A DNA stretch of 13,816 nt from JAVBMP01 sp031552315 (GTDB taxonomy: Bacteria > Desulfobacterota > Desulfovibrionia > Desulfovibrionales > Desulfovibrionaceae): positions 1 to 13,816 of the forward strand of contig JAVBMP010000043.1 in NCBI GenBank assembly GCA_031552315.1. The letters are read 5' to 3'. The notes below the pieces were generated by a model. It saw only the letters and a program-made list of their open reading frames with translations. It did not search any database and had not been told where the DNA came from. This document shows positions 6,163 to 13,426 of this stretch, one piece after another. The position numbers and the translations under genes were made by a program. Position 1 is the stretch's first letter. The number at the start of each line of letters is the position of its first letter.

Positions 6163-6270
6163 GAAATAGTCGCTTAACGGCGAGCAAAGCTCGCCTACGA
6201 CTATTTCGCGGCAAGGATTTGAAGACAAACCCTTGCTGAGCAATTCACTCATTTCAATCGTAAATTGCTC
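6163..6270. other. Three further stem-loops downstream of dnaJ
   Basis: Stem 1: GAAATAGTCG (6163-6172) with CGACTATTTC (6198-6207), enclosing GGCGAGC/GCTCGCC (6179-6195). Stem 2: GCAAGG/CCTTGC (6211-6236). Stem 3: GAGCAATT/AATTGCTC (6238-6270), which ends at the dnaJ stop codon. The spacing is tight and the stems are exact, as in a structured RNA or a repeat-type element. No coding frame is convincing here. Confidence 0.5.
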
Positions 6271-7388
6271 TAATCAATTCCCATGGCCTTGCCGGCCTTT
6301 TTCAAAAGCTTTTTGGCTTTTTCCATGGGTTTTTCTTCGCCCAGCCTTTCAAATTCCCGCAGCAGTTTTTCTTGTTCAGAGCTTATGCGGCCGGGTATGA
6401 CCACGCGAATTTCCACCAGCAGGCTTCCACGGCGGTCCTGATGCGGGTAAGGCAGCCCCTTGCCCGGTATGCGGAACACTTCTCCGCTTTGCGTGCCTTT
6501 GGGTATGTCAATGCTTACCGGGTCATCAAGGGTGGGCACTTCTATTTTGTGGCCCAAAATGGCCTGCACAAAGCTTATATCGCGGTACAGCAGCAGGTCT
6601 TGGCCCTGGCGCTCAAATTCCTTGTCTTCCTTTACGGAAAGCACAACAAAAAGGTCGCCCGGGGGGCCGCCGTGCACGCCAAGTTCGCCTTCACCGCGCA
6701 CGCGCAAGCGGTTGCCGTTATCCACCCCGGCGGGAATATGCACAACAATTTCGCGCACCTGTTCCATAACGCCCCGGCCCCGGCATTTGGGGCATGGGCT
6801 GCTTATTACGGAACCTGTGCCCCGGCATTGGCCGCAAGGCGTGGAAATTTGGAATATGCCGGTGTTGCGGCGCACCTGGCCGGTGCCGTTGCACTGGCGG
6901 CAGGTTTCCGGCGCGGTGCCGGGGGCGGCCCCGCTGCCGCCGCATTCGTCACAGGGCACCATGCGCGGCACCTTGATTTTGATGTCGTCGCCCTTGGCGG
7001 CCTGGCGGAAGTTTATTTCAAGGTTGTAGCGCAAATCCGCCCCGGCTTGGGGGCGCGGCCCGCGTTGGGCATTAAAGCCGCCGCCAAAGCCGAACAAATC
7101 TCCAAAAATATCGCGAAAGTTGGAGAAAATATCTTCATTGCTGCTAAAACCGCCCCCATTGCCGGAAACCCCGGCATGGCCAAAGCGGTCGTAGCGGGCG
7201 CGTTTGTCCGGGTCACGCAAGATATCATAGGCTTCAGCCGCCTCTTTGAATTTGGCTTCAGCCTCCGGGTTGTCCGGGTTGCGGTCAGGGTGGTATTGCA
7301 TGGCCAGGCGGCGGTAGGACTTTTTGATGTCCTCGCCGGAGCAGGTGCGTTCCACCTCCAGCACTTCGTAATAATCGCGGCGTTCCAT
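6270..7388 (-). CDS. dnaJ: DnaJ chaperone (Hsp40), type I
   Basis: A 372-residue co-chaperone that delivers unfolded proteins to DnaK and stimulates its ATPase. The domains are complete and in order: J domain (1-70) with HPD at 33-35; Gly/Phe-rich linker (about 70-110); and four zinc-binding CxxCxGxG repeats with Cys pairs at 146/149, 163/166, 185/188 and 199/202. The C-terminal substrate-binding domain follows. The length is normal for the family. ATG 7388 gives the standard MERRDYYEVL start. It follows rpoZ by 23 bases in the same direction and is probably cotranscribed; the gap has no clear Shine-Dalgarno sequence. Confidence 0.97.
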   Translation of the reverse strand: MERRDYYEVLEVERTCSGEDIKKSYRRLAMQYHPDRNPDNPEAEAKFKEAAEAYDILRDPDKRARYDRFGHAGVSGNGGGFSSNEDIFSNFRDIFGDLFGFGGGFNAQRGPRPQAGADLRYNLEINFRQAAKGDDIKIKVPRMVPCDECGGSGAAPGTAPETCRQCNGTGQVRRNTGIFQISTPCGQCRGTGSVISSPCPKCRGRGVMEQVREIVVHIPAGVDNGNRLRVRGEGELGVHGGPPGDLFVVLSVKEDKEFERQGQDLLLYRDISFVQAILGHKIEVPTLDDPVSIDIPKGTQSGEVFRIPGKGLPYPHQDRRGSLLVEIRVVIPGRISSEQEKLLREFERLGEEKPMEKAKKLLKKAGKAMGID

Positions 7389-7411
7389 AGCGGTATATGT
7401 GGGTGGGCCGT

Positions 7412-7639
7412 TTATTCGGCCAGGTCTTGCCCTTCAAGGGGCTTATAATAGGTAAGGTCTTCGGGCAGCACCTTGCCGGCGGCAATTTCCCGCAGGGCGG
7501 TTACCACTTCTTTGTTTTTGGAATCAATAAGCGGCGGGTAGCCTTCGCGATACTGGTGAATGCGTTTTATTGCCATTTGCACCAGCAAAAAGCGGTTATC
7601 AACACGTTCCTGGCAATCTTCAACGGTAATGCGGGCCAT
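7412..7639 (-). CDS. rpoZ: RNA polymerase omega subunit
   Basis: A 75-residue omega subunit, which helps assemble and stabilise RNA polymerase by wrapping the beta' C-terminus. The family core is visible: ARITVEDCQERVDNRFLLVQMAIKR (2-26) and NKEVVTALREIAAGKV (42-57). A good ribosome site (AAGAGG) precedes ATG 7639, and a candidate promoter lies at 7705-7733. dnaJ follows after 23 bases, an arrangement I recall from Desulfovibrio genomes. Confidence 0.95.
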   Translation of the reverse strand: MARITVEDCQERVDNRFLLVQMAIKRIHQYREGYPPLIDSKNKEVVTALREIAAGKVLPEDLTYYKPLEGQDLAE

Positions 7640-7704
7640 AAAAACCTCTTGGGTTAAAAGCGCCGGCCTTCAAAGCGGTGGCGCATAATGCAGTTGAACC
7701 AAGG

Positions 7705-7733
7705 TTCATATAAAAATAAAGGCGGCGAGTCAA
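7705..7733 (-). promoter_or_regulatory. Candidate rpoZ-dnaJ promoter with overlapping palindrome
   Basis: On the - strand TTGACT (7733-7728) is followed after exactly 17 bases by TATGAA (7710-7705); the rpoZ start is about 65 bases further on. A palindrome TGAACC-AA-GGTTCA (7695-7708) overlaps the -10, so a regulator could bind there. Confidence 0.45.
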
Positions 7734-7745
7734 GCAGGAAACGCC

Positions 7746-7763
7746 TTCCCCGCTGCGGGGGAA
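7746..7763 (-). terminator. Possible weak terminator after dgkA
   Basis: TTCCCC (7746-7751) pairs with GGGGAA (7758-7763) between the dgkA stop and the rpoZ promoter. There is no proper T-run on the - strand, so this is a weak call made mainly from position. Confidence 0.25.
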
Positions 7764-7819
7764 AAGCTGGCCAAAGTAGCGGGTTAGCGGGTGGGCGGCT
7801 TGAAGGCCCGCAGGAATTT

Positions 7820-8179
7820 TTACAGCAATAAATAGCCCCAAAGGCAGGCATTGGCGCAAAGCAGCAAAAATACAGCGGCGGAACCGGCATCTTTGGCCTT
7901 TTTGATAAGGGGGTGAAATTCGGGTGAAACAAGATCTGAAATGGCCTCTATGCCCATGTTCAGCAGTTCAAAGGCCATTACCACAAGCCAGGCCATTACA
8001 ACCAGCAAGATGGAAGGCAGGCTGAACCCGGCGGCCCAGCCCAGCAGGGGGGCAAGCAACAGGGCAAGCGTTTCCTGTTTGAAAGATGTTTCACTGCGCG
8101 CGGCTTCCGCCAGCCCCTGCGCGGAAACTTTCAAGGCGGACCGCATGTGCCGCAGGTGGTGAATTAATGTTTGTTTCAT
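7820..8179 (-). CDS. dgkA: DgkA-type membrane diacylglycerol/undecaprenol kinase
   Basis: A 119-residue integral membrane lipid kinase of the small prokaryotic DgkA family, which phosphorylates diacylglycerol (recycling it to phosphatidate) or undecaprenol. Three hydrophobic segments lie at about 36-49, 54-73 and 99-118. The catalytic signature is present as ELLNMGIEAISDLV (71-84, both glutamates kept), followed by KKAKDAGSAAV (93-103) with the nucleotide/metal-binding Asp97. The length matches the family. ATG 8179 is used; an in-frame TTG at 8200 would overlap cheX. The gene begins only five bases after the cheX stop and has no obvious ribosome site, so it probably relies on coupling. Substrate preference cannot be read from the sequence. 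Confidence 0.9.
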   Translation of the reverse strand: MKQTLIHHLRHMRSALKVSAQGLAEAARSETSFKQETLALLLAPLLGWAAGFSLPSILLVVMAWLVVMAFELLNMGIEAISDLVSPEFHPLIKKAKDAGSAAVFLLLCANACLWGYLLL

Positions 8180-8184
8180 TATAG

Positions 8185-8643
8185 TTATACGCTGAAGCAA
8201 AATTCTACGGTAAAAGACCCGTTGGCGGTATTAAACGGCATGACCACAATCGGAATGGCCTGGTGAATGGCCTGCCCGCCGCCAAGCACAATTGACGGGG
8301 CGGAACCGTGCAGGGTAACGCCATTTTCTGAAAGGGCCGCCCTGGCCTGGCCGGAAATCATGTTGCTGACCTCGCCCACGGCGTCTTGCGCGTCATTCAG
8401 CACATTTTCCACCGCGTCGCCAAGCAGGCCGCGCACCAGTTCAATGGCGGTGCCCTTGTCAAAAGACATGGCCACAGTGCCCTGGCGCGCGCCGCTAATG
8501 CCTATTACGGCAGAAATATCTCCATTGGATGCAGAATCGTTCCTGATATACAGTTTCCCGGCAACCGGGTTAAGCCCGGCCATGGTCTGCAAAACATTTC
8601 TGGTAGCGTCTATGAAGTATTTGGCTATTTCCGGGTCAGACAT
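8185..8643 (-). CDS. cheX: CheX-like chemotaxis phosphatase (CheC/CheX/FliY family)
   Basis: A 152-residue cytoplasmic protein resembling CheX, which dephosphorylates CheY-P and so resets the flagellar motor signal. The phosphatase helix is recognisable as AVGEVSNMISGQA (88-100) with the catalytic Glu91 and Asn94 of the ExxN motif; the single motif fits CheX rather than the two-motif CheC. The opening (IAKYFIDATRNVLQTMAG) and the central GxISGARQGTVAMSF strand pair also fit. ATG 8643 follows AGGGAACAAGG. It lies between pssA and dgkA, away from a chemotaxis operon; a chemoreceptor gene lies 2.2 kb away on the other strand. Confidence 0.85.
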   Translation of the reverse strand: MSDPEIAKYFIDATRNVLQTMAGLNPVAGKLYIRNDSASNGDISAVIGISGARQGTVAMSFDKGTAIELVRGLLGDAVENVLNDAQDAVGEVSNMISGQARAALSENGVTLHGSAPSIVLGGGQAIHQAIPIVVMPFNTANGSFTVEFCFSV

Positions 8644-8689
8644 GGCCTTGTTCCCTGTGGTGATATCCGCGTGGCTATAGGTGCAACGC

Positions 8690-8708
8690 TTAAGACAATT
8701 TAAGTCAA
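8690..8708 (-). promoter_or_regulatory. Direct repeats upstream of cheX
   Basis: On the - strand TTGACTTAA (8708-8700) and TTGTCTTAA (8698-8690) are nearly identical and start 10 bases apart, one helical turn. They lie 47-65 bases upstream of the cheX start. A poor sigma70 match (TTGCAA, 17 bases, TAAATT) overlaps them. The arrangement is typical of response-regulator sites; this is inference. Confidence 0.3.
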
Positions 8709-8788
8709 AGTAATTTTTATTGCAAGCTCGAGTATGCGGATACAGTGGCCATATTTTACGGGATGCTTGATTAATGCGGCTTCAAGCG

Positions 8789-9730
8789 TTAAATTTTTTG
8801 GTTGTTGTTTGAACTGGCAGGCCTGGCTGCGGCGGAATCCGTGGGCGCCGGGGCGCCGGGCCCGGGCATACCTGCTGGCATCTCACCGGGCATGCCAGAG
8901 GACATCTCATTGGGCATGCCATTGGATACGTCAGCGGGCGCATCCCCTGTCCCTGGTTCTTCCGGCGTTTCTGCCGCGTCTTGCCCGGCATTTTTGGGCT
9001 TTTCATGCAAATGCACCCGGCGCGGCAATATGTAGTAGGTATAAATCAACCCGCCGCAAAGGTAGCCAAAAAACACCAGAAAGCCGAAGATGCGCGGTTC
9101 TGAAAATATAAGCAGAAGCAGGGCCACAGTCAAAACCATATAACGGAAGGGGTGGGCCTTTACAAAACCGTATTCCTTGAAGGAAAGGTAGCGCACCCGG
9201 CTAACCATCAAAATGGCCAGGGCAGCGGTGAATATAAGCGTAAAGGACGGCATGGCCCGCAAAACAAATTCCGGCATGCGCTGGCTAAAAAGCACCAGGC
9301 AGGCCAGGGCGCAGCCCGCCGCCGGGGTGGGCAGCCCAATGAAAAACTTTTTGCTGCTGGTTGCCGTGGTAACATTGAAGCGGGCCAGCCGCATGGCGCA
9401 GCAGGCCATGAACAAAAAGGAAACAGCCACCCCCCAGCGCCCAAAACTGTTCAAGTTCCACATATACACCATATAGGCCGGGGTAACGCCAAAGGCCACG
9501 CAGTCGGCCAGCGAATCAAGCTGGATGCCGAAATCGCTTGAACTGCCGGTAAGGCGGGCCACCTTTCCATCCAGCCCGTCCAGCAGGGCGCTTACCAGAA
9601 TGGCTATGGCGCAGGTTACAAAATTGCCCGCGTGCACGGCCAAAAGGCCCAAAAAGGCCGCGAACATGCTGCCGGTGGTAAACAGGTTGGGTAAAATATA
9701 TACGCCTTTGTGCAGGGGTAAATTTGGCAT
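8789..9730 (-). CDS. pssA: Phosphatidylserine synthase (CDP-alcohol phosphatidyltransferase)
   Basis: A 313-residue integral membrane enzyme joining CDP-diacylglycerol and serine to phosphatidylserine. The CDP-alcohol phosphatidyltransferase motif is complete: D51, D54-G55, A58-R59, G68, D72 and D76 (LDGLDGKVAR ... DFGIQLDSLAD). Several hydrophobic segments follow up to about residue 233. ATG 9730 (MPNLPLHKGVYILPN) was chosen because the family N-terminus starts there, with AGGA upstream; the frame is open to 9913 but those codons overlap psd and look non-coding. The C-terminal ~70 residues (about 243-313) are a Pro/Ala/Gly/Met-rich tail with an eight-residue repeat beginning GMP (271, 279, 287), unlike a usual PssA. 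It is paired with psd, whose enzyme uses its product. Confidence 0.93.
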   Translation of the reverse strand: MPNLPLHKGVYILPNLFTTGSMFAAFLGLLAVHAGNFVTCAIAILVSALLDGLDGKVARLTGSSSDFGIQLDSLADCVAFGVTPAYMVYMWNLNSFGRWGVAVSFLFMACCAMRLARFNVTTATSSKKFFIGLPTPAAGCALACLVLFSQRMPEFVLRAMPSFTLIFTAALAILMVSRVRYLSFKEYGFVKAHPFRYMVLTVALLLLIFSEPRIFGFLVFFGYLCGGLIYTYYILPRRVHLHEKPKNAGQDAAETPEEPGTGDAPADVSNGMPNEMSSGMPGEMPAGMPGPGAPAPTDSAAARPASSNNNQKI

Positions 9731-9773
9731 TTTGTGAATCCTGTAGCGTGAAAATTTCAGGCCGGCGTCTGGG

Positions 9774-9811
9774 CGCGGTTCCGGCGGGCCAGGCGGCGCG
9801 GCGGAACCGCG
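9774..9811 (-). other. Hairpin between psd and pssA
   Basis: CGCGGTTCCG (9774-9783) pairs exactly with 9802-9811 around an 18-base GC-rich loop. It lies in the 88-base gap between the psd stop and the pssA start. There is no T-run. It may be an mRNA-stabilising structure or a site controlling pssA expression relative to psd. Confidence 0.35.
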
Positions 9812-9818
9812 TGGTGAA

Positions 9819-10463
9819 TCAGTCAGCCTTTCTTGCCAGCGCGCAATGGCCGGCCAGCACGGTTTCCCCAATGGTAACAGCGGGCTGGTAGCCTTCCGGC
9901 AGGTAAAGGTCAACGCGTGAACCGAATTTGATCATGCCGAAGCGCTGTCCGCGCGTCAGCTTGTCGCCTATATCCACCCGGCAGACTATGCGGCGGGCTA
10001 TAAGACCGGCAATTTGCACCATTGCCCAGTTGTTGCCGGCGGCATCCTCAATGGAATAGGCGCAACGTTCATTGTCTTGCGAGCTTTTGTCAAGGCTGGC
10101 GTTCAAAAACAGGCCCTTGTGGTAGGCAATGTTTTTTATTTCGCCTTCAACCGGCATGCGGTTTACGTGCACGTTGAACACGTTCATAAAAATGCTTATG
10201 CACTGGCGCATTTCACCGGTAAAAGGATCCGGCGCGCGGGCGATGCGCACAATTTTGCCATCCGCCGGGCTTACGGCCAAATCTGGGTCGGAAGGGGCAA
10301 CCCGTTCCGGGTCGCGAAAAAAGTTGCAGCAAAAAAAGGTAAGCACAAGAAAGGCAATGGACATAATCCAGCAGCCCAGCAGGGCGAAAATAAAGGCGCT
10401 GAAGGCGCAAAGGCCAATGCTGGGCAGGCCTTCCGGGGTTATGCCGGGTGAAGCTTTACGCAT
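9819..10463 (-). CDS. psd: Phosphatidylserine decarboxylase proenzyme
   Basis: A 214-residue membrane-associated proenzyme that decarboxylates phosphatidylserine to phosphatidylethanolamine. It is of the short class: one or two hydrophobic segments near the N-terminus (about 17-47), then NFFRDPER, the catalytic-Asp region SPADGK and FMNVFNVHVNR with the conserved His. The self-cleavage site is FGSR (Gly-Ser at residues 181-182), where the serine becomes the pyruvoyl group. ATG 10463 (MRKASPGITPEG) is preferred because AAAGAGA lies just ahead; a TTG start at 10505 would add 14 residues. pssA follows after 88 bases. Confidence 0.93.
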   Translation of the reverse strand: MRKASPGITPEGLPSIGLCAFSAFIFALLGCWIMSIAFLVLTFFCCNFFRDPERVAPSDPDLAVSPADGKIVRIARAPDPFTGEMRQCISIFMNVFNVHVNRMPVEGEIKNIAYHKGLFLNASLDKSSQDNERCAYSIEDAAGNNWAMVQIAGLIARRIVCRVDIGDKLTRGQRFGMIKFGSRVDLYLPEGYQPAVTIGETVLAGHCALARKAD

Positions 10464-10814
10464 GACTGTCTCTTTGGCGGTTTGTGGTTTCAGTGAATGT
10501 TTCAAATACTAGCATATTTTTTTCGGTGAATAAAGCCCTGTGTTTGGCAATTTCCCGCCCGGATTTTCCGGCTTGTTCTATACTTAATACCACGTTTTTA
10601 TATTGGAATGGCCTGATTTTGGCCTTCCGCTTACCCCCTTGTTCGCCCGCAAATGCCCGTCAAAAGGGTAAAAAGACAAAATATAATATTTTGTGCGGGT
10701 TATATTTATTTTTTATTGCGCTCAATCAAAAATCCGGCTATCTTTCAAATAACATTAAAAAGCGTTTAGATAGTTTTTTGGGGGTTATTGTCTTATTAAC
10801 ACGAGGGATTTATT
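10464..10814. other. Divergent intergenic region between psd and the chemoreceptor gene
   Basis: This 351-base AT-rich region must hold promoters for both directions, but none is clear-cut. A perfect 17-bp palindrome (10677-10693) contains a consensus -10, TATAAT (10682-10687), with no good -35. TTGCGC, 17 bases, TATCTT (about 10717-10745) is an alternative for the receptor gene. GGAATGGCC (10605-10613) can pair with GGCCTTCC (10621-10628). I see no convincing sigma28 or sigma54 site and no gene. Confidence 0.4.
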
Positions 10815-12572
10815 ATGAAAATGCTGCAAAACATGAAAGTTGGGACAAAAATCATTTTACTGGTGGTCATTCTGCTTGGCTTTATGGGGGGGCTGTCATT
10901 TTATTCATTATTGAACCTTAATAATACCAATACTGAACTTTCCGCAATGTATACCATGGACCTGGCTGGCGTGGATATTGCCAAAGAAGCGAATATTGCC
11001 CTTATTTCCGCCTCGCGCGCGTTGCGTAACGGGATGGTCTTTTCCAAAGACAAAGAACGCTTTGATAATTATCTGAAAGGGTTTGACGAGCAGTCCGCAA
11101 AAGTTACCCAATTGCTGAAAGACGTAGGCGCCAGAAGCACCAACCCGGACACTCAAAAAATATTACGGGATACGCAGGCCGCCGCGGCTGAAGGGCTTGC
11201 GGCGGAAAGAAGCATTTTTACCATGCTGCAACAAGGAACGCCTGTACAGGAAGTTGTAGACGACCTTACAGCCGCCAGGGCCAAAGGCGATGCCGCGGAC
11301 AACCTTATGACCACCCTGAGCCAGGCCATGGGCAAAGAGGCGGAAGACCGCTTCAAAGCCTCTGAAGCCACGTATTCCCGCACTGTTATATTCACCATGT
11401 GCGCGCTGGGCCTGGCCCTGATTCTGGGCGGCTTTCTTGGTGTGCTTATCAAGCGGAGCATTGCCAACCCGCTTGTCGATGTCTCGCAAAAGGCCGGCCT
11501 TGTGGCCGAGGGCGATCTTAACCAGCATTTCAACACCGAGCGCAGCGATGAAATAGGCCAGCTTGCCGGGTCTTTGGAAAAAATGGTCGGCAACCTGCGG
11601 GAACGTATTCATTTTTCAGAACAAAAAACCCAGGAAGCGGCGGAACAAAGCCGCAAGGCCACAGAAGCCATGGGCGAGGCCCAGGTAGCCAAAGACAAGG
11701 CGGAAGCCGGGCAAAAGGCCATATTGCAGGCCGCGGAAAATGTGGAAGCCGTTGTGGCCCGCCTTTCAGCCGCCACAGAACAGCTTTCCGCGCAAATTGA
11801 ACAATCCAGCCGCAGCGCCAGTGTGCAGCGTGACCGGGTTGTCGGTTCCGCCACCGCCATGGAAGAAATGAACGCCACCGTGCTTGAAGTGGCCCGCAAC
11901 GCAGGCGTGGCCTCTGAAGGGTCGGAAAATGCCCGCCGTAAGGCTGAAGAAGGCTTTGAAATTGTTAAAAAATCCATTTCCGCCCTTAGCGTGGTGCAAA
12001 CAGATACGCATGCCTTGCGCACAGATATGGAACAGCTGGGCAAGCAGGCAGAATCTATTGGGAATATCATGACGGTAATCAGCGACATTGCCGACCAGAC
12101 CAACCTGCTGGCCCTGAACGCGGCCATTGAAGCGGCCCGCGCGGGCGAGGCCGGGCGCGGCTTTGCCGTAGTGGCCGATGAAGTGCGCAAACTTGCGGAA
12201 AAAACCATGACCGCCACCAAGGAAGTGGGTTCCGCCATCAGCGGTATTCAGCAAGGCACGCAAAAGAGCATTGGCGCGGTGCAGAAAACTACGCAGAACC
12301 TTGATGCGGCAAACAACCTGGCAACGGAATCCGGTTCCGCCCTGAATGCCATTGTGCATGAATCTGAACGCACGGCCGACCAGGTGCGCGGCATAGCGGC
12401 CGCAGCGGAAGAACAATCCGCCACCAGTGAAGAAATAAACCGCTCGCTGGAAGAAATAAACCGCATTGCGGATGAAACCGCCAAAGTCATGAGTGAATCG
12501 GCCATGGCCGTTACCGAGCTGGCCAACCAGAGCAGCCAGTTGCAGGCGCTGGTGCGCGATTTGCGGAAATAG
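10815..12572 (+). CDS. Methyl-accepting chemotaxis protein with periplasmic helical-bundle sensor
   Basis: A 585-residue transmembrane chemoreceptor that controls CheA kinase. Order: short cytoplasmic start; TM1 (about 11-31); a mostly helical periplasmic domain (about 35-188) of the four-helix-bundle type; TM2 (190-213); HAMP (about 214-266, IANPLVDVSQKAGLVAEGDL); a long coiled coil; and the conserved signalling tip IADQTNLLALNAAIEAARAGEAGRGFAVVADEVRKLAE (424-461). A methylation-type helix lies near the C-terminus (AAAEEQSATSEEINRSLEEI). The protein ends in RDLRK, without the NWxxF-type pentapeptide tether for CheR. The ligand cannot be predicted. ATG 10815 follows GAGGGA at good spacing. 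It is a single-gene unit ending in a strong terminator. Confidence 0.95.
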   Translation: MKMLQNMKVGTKIILLVVILLGFMGGLSFYSLLNLNNTNTELSAMYTMDLAGVDIAKEANIALISASRALRNGMVFSKDKERFDNYLKGFDEQSAKVTQLLKDVGARSTNPDTQKILRDTQAAAAEGLAAERSIFTMLQQGTPVQEVVDDLTAARAKGDAADNLMTTLSQAMGKEAEDRFKASEATYSRTVIFTMCALGLALILGGFLGVLIKRSIANPLVDVSQKAGLVAEGDLNQHFNTERSDEIGQLAGSLEKMVGNLRERIHFSEQKTQEAAEQSRKATEAMGEAQVAKDKAEAGQKAILQAAENVEAVVARLSAATEQLSAQIEQSSRSASVQRDRVVGSATAMEEMNATVLEVARNAGVASEGSENARRKAEEGFEIVKKSISALSVVQTDTHALRTDMEQLGKQAESIGNIMTVISDIADQTNLLALNAAIEAARAGEAGRGFAVVADEVRKLAEKTMTATKEVGSAISGIQQGTQKSIGAVQKTTQNLDAANNLATESGSALNAIVHESERTADQVRGIAAAAEEQSATSEEINRSLEEINRIADETAKVMSESAMAVTELANQSSQLQALVRDLRK

Positions 12573-12581
12573 GGATAGTGC

Positions 12582-12613
12582 CGGGCCAGCCCTTGTTTGT
12601 GGGGGCTGGCCCG
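12582..12613 (+). other. GC-rich hairpin just after the chemoreceptor gene
   Basis: CGGGCCAGCCC (12582-12592) pairs exactly with GGGCTGGCCCG (12603-12613). It lies between the stop codon and the main terminator and probably protects the mRNA 3' end or assists termination. Confidence 0.5.
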
Positions 12614-12621
12614 CGAAATTG

Positions 12622-12656
12622 ACGCCGCCACGGTCTGTGCCGTGGCGGCGTTTTTT
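12622..12656 (+). terminator. Strong intrinsic terminator of the chemoreceptor gene
   Basis: ACGCCGCCACGG (12622-12633) pairs exactly with 12640-12651 around a six-base loop, and T's run through 12656. A GC-rich 12-bp stem plus T-run is the classical rho-independent form. Confidence 0.9.
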
Positions 12657-12685
12657 ATGGCGAATGGTTGTTGGGGGTTGCTTTG

Positions 12686-12711
12686 GAGGCCATTGCACAA
12701 TGGCCTCTTTT
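12686..12711 (+). terminator. Second hairpin with T-run
   Basis: GAGGCCATTG (12686-12695) pairs exactly with CAATGGCCTC (12698-12707), followed by TTTT. It may be a back-up terminator. A degenerate relative (GAGGCCGTTGCACGATGAG then six T's) occurs at 13480-13505. Confidence 0.55.
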
Positions 12712-12807
12712 GAGGGCGGGTGATTTGTCACGGGCGAATGCTATTTTGGACGGATGTCGTTTGGGCGGAAGCTGCTGGGGGCGTCTTTTTTGCGGGCGGT
12801 GGTTTCA

Positions 12808-13043
12808 GGTTTTGCTTGTTTTTCCCTGACCGCAGGTGGGCCGCCTGCCCGGCGGGGGGCAAAGAGGGGGGGCAGCGTTGCCCCCCCCTCTTGCATCTCC
12901 CCCCTCCGGCAAGGGGGCTCGCCGCCCCCCTGCGCCCCCGCATTAGGTTGCGGTTTGAGGGGGGAGGCGCTCCCTTGGGGTTGGCTACCCAGCCCGGACA
13001 GGCGGAATATCAGGCTCGGAGGCGTGAAGGCGCTGGTCGTTAA
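12808..13043. repeat. G/C-rich long repeat, copy 1
   Basis: It runs from GGTTTTGCTTG to GGTCGTTAA. It matches copy 2 (13192-13426) almost base for base over the central ~170 bases (CCCTGACCGCAGGTGGG to CCCAGCCCGG) and more loosely over the last ~45. Inside is a hairpin of 7 G's against 8 C's (12864-12890) and a module whose reverse strand matches 2384-2424. Confidence 0.85.
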
Positions 13044-13087
13044 GAAGTAACGAGGTTGTGGGGGAGTCTTCTTGGGGTATGGGTGCT

Positions 13088-13168
13088 GGAGATGGAGATG
13101 GAGATGGAGATGGAGAGGGGAGAAGAGATGGAGAGATGGAGAGAAGAGGAAGAAGAGGAAGAAGGGAG
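13088..13168 (+). repeat. Purine tract with GGAGAT hexamer repeat
   Basis: Four exact GGAGAT units (13088-13111) followed by degenerate GGAGAG/AAGAGG units make an 81-base run that is almost wholly purine on the + strand. It lies between the two long repeat copies. Such tracts expand and contract by slippage; no coding role is supported. Confidence 0.8.
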
Positions 13169-13191
13169 TTCCTTGGATGAAGGGTGTCGCT

Positions 13192-13426
13192 GGTTTTGGT
13201 GTTTTTTCCCCTGACCGCAGGTGGGTCGCCTGCCCGGCGGGGGGCAAAGAGGGGGGGGCAGCGTTGCCCCCCCTCTTGCATCTCCCCCCCTCCGGCAAGG
13301 GGGCTCGCCGCCCCCCTGCGCCCCCGCATTAGGTTGCGGTTTGAGGGGGGCGTTCCCTTGGGGTTGATTACCCAGCCCGGTTAGATGGAATACTACGGGC
13401 GGATACGTGGGGCTTTGGTCGTTAAT
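13192..13426. repeat. G/C-rich long repeat, copy 2
   Basis: Direct repeat of 12808-13043 in the same orientation. Its hairpin has 8 G's against 7 C's (13249-13275), the opposite of copy 1, showing homopolymer slippage. The 3' end motif (GTGxxGGC(G/T)TTGGTCGTTAA type) occurs once more, degenerate, at 13447-13476. Confidence 0.85.

Noticed and set aside
6372..7448. 358-codon + strand frame opposite dnaJ
   Set aside because: Ala/Gly-rich translation with no motif, and the - strand carries a complete DnaJ with all four zinc repeats.
7620..7859. 79-codon - strand frame between rpoZ and dgkA
   Set aside because: It covers the rpoZ promoter region and the dgkA 3' end, and its translation shows no conserved feature.
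12741..13298. Long - strand frame through the duplicated G/C-rich region
   Set aside because: It is made of Pro/Ser/Leu/His runs generated by homopolymers and the purine tract, and differs between the two repeat copies by frame; not a protein-like sequence.
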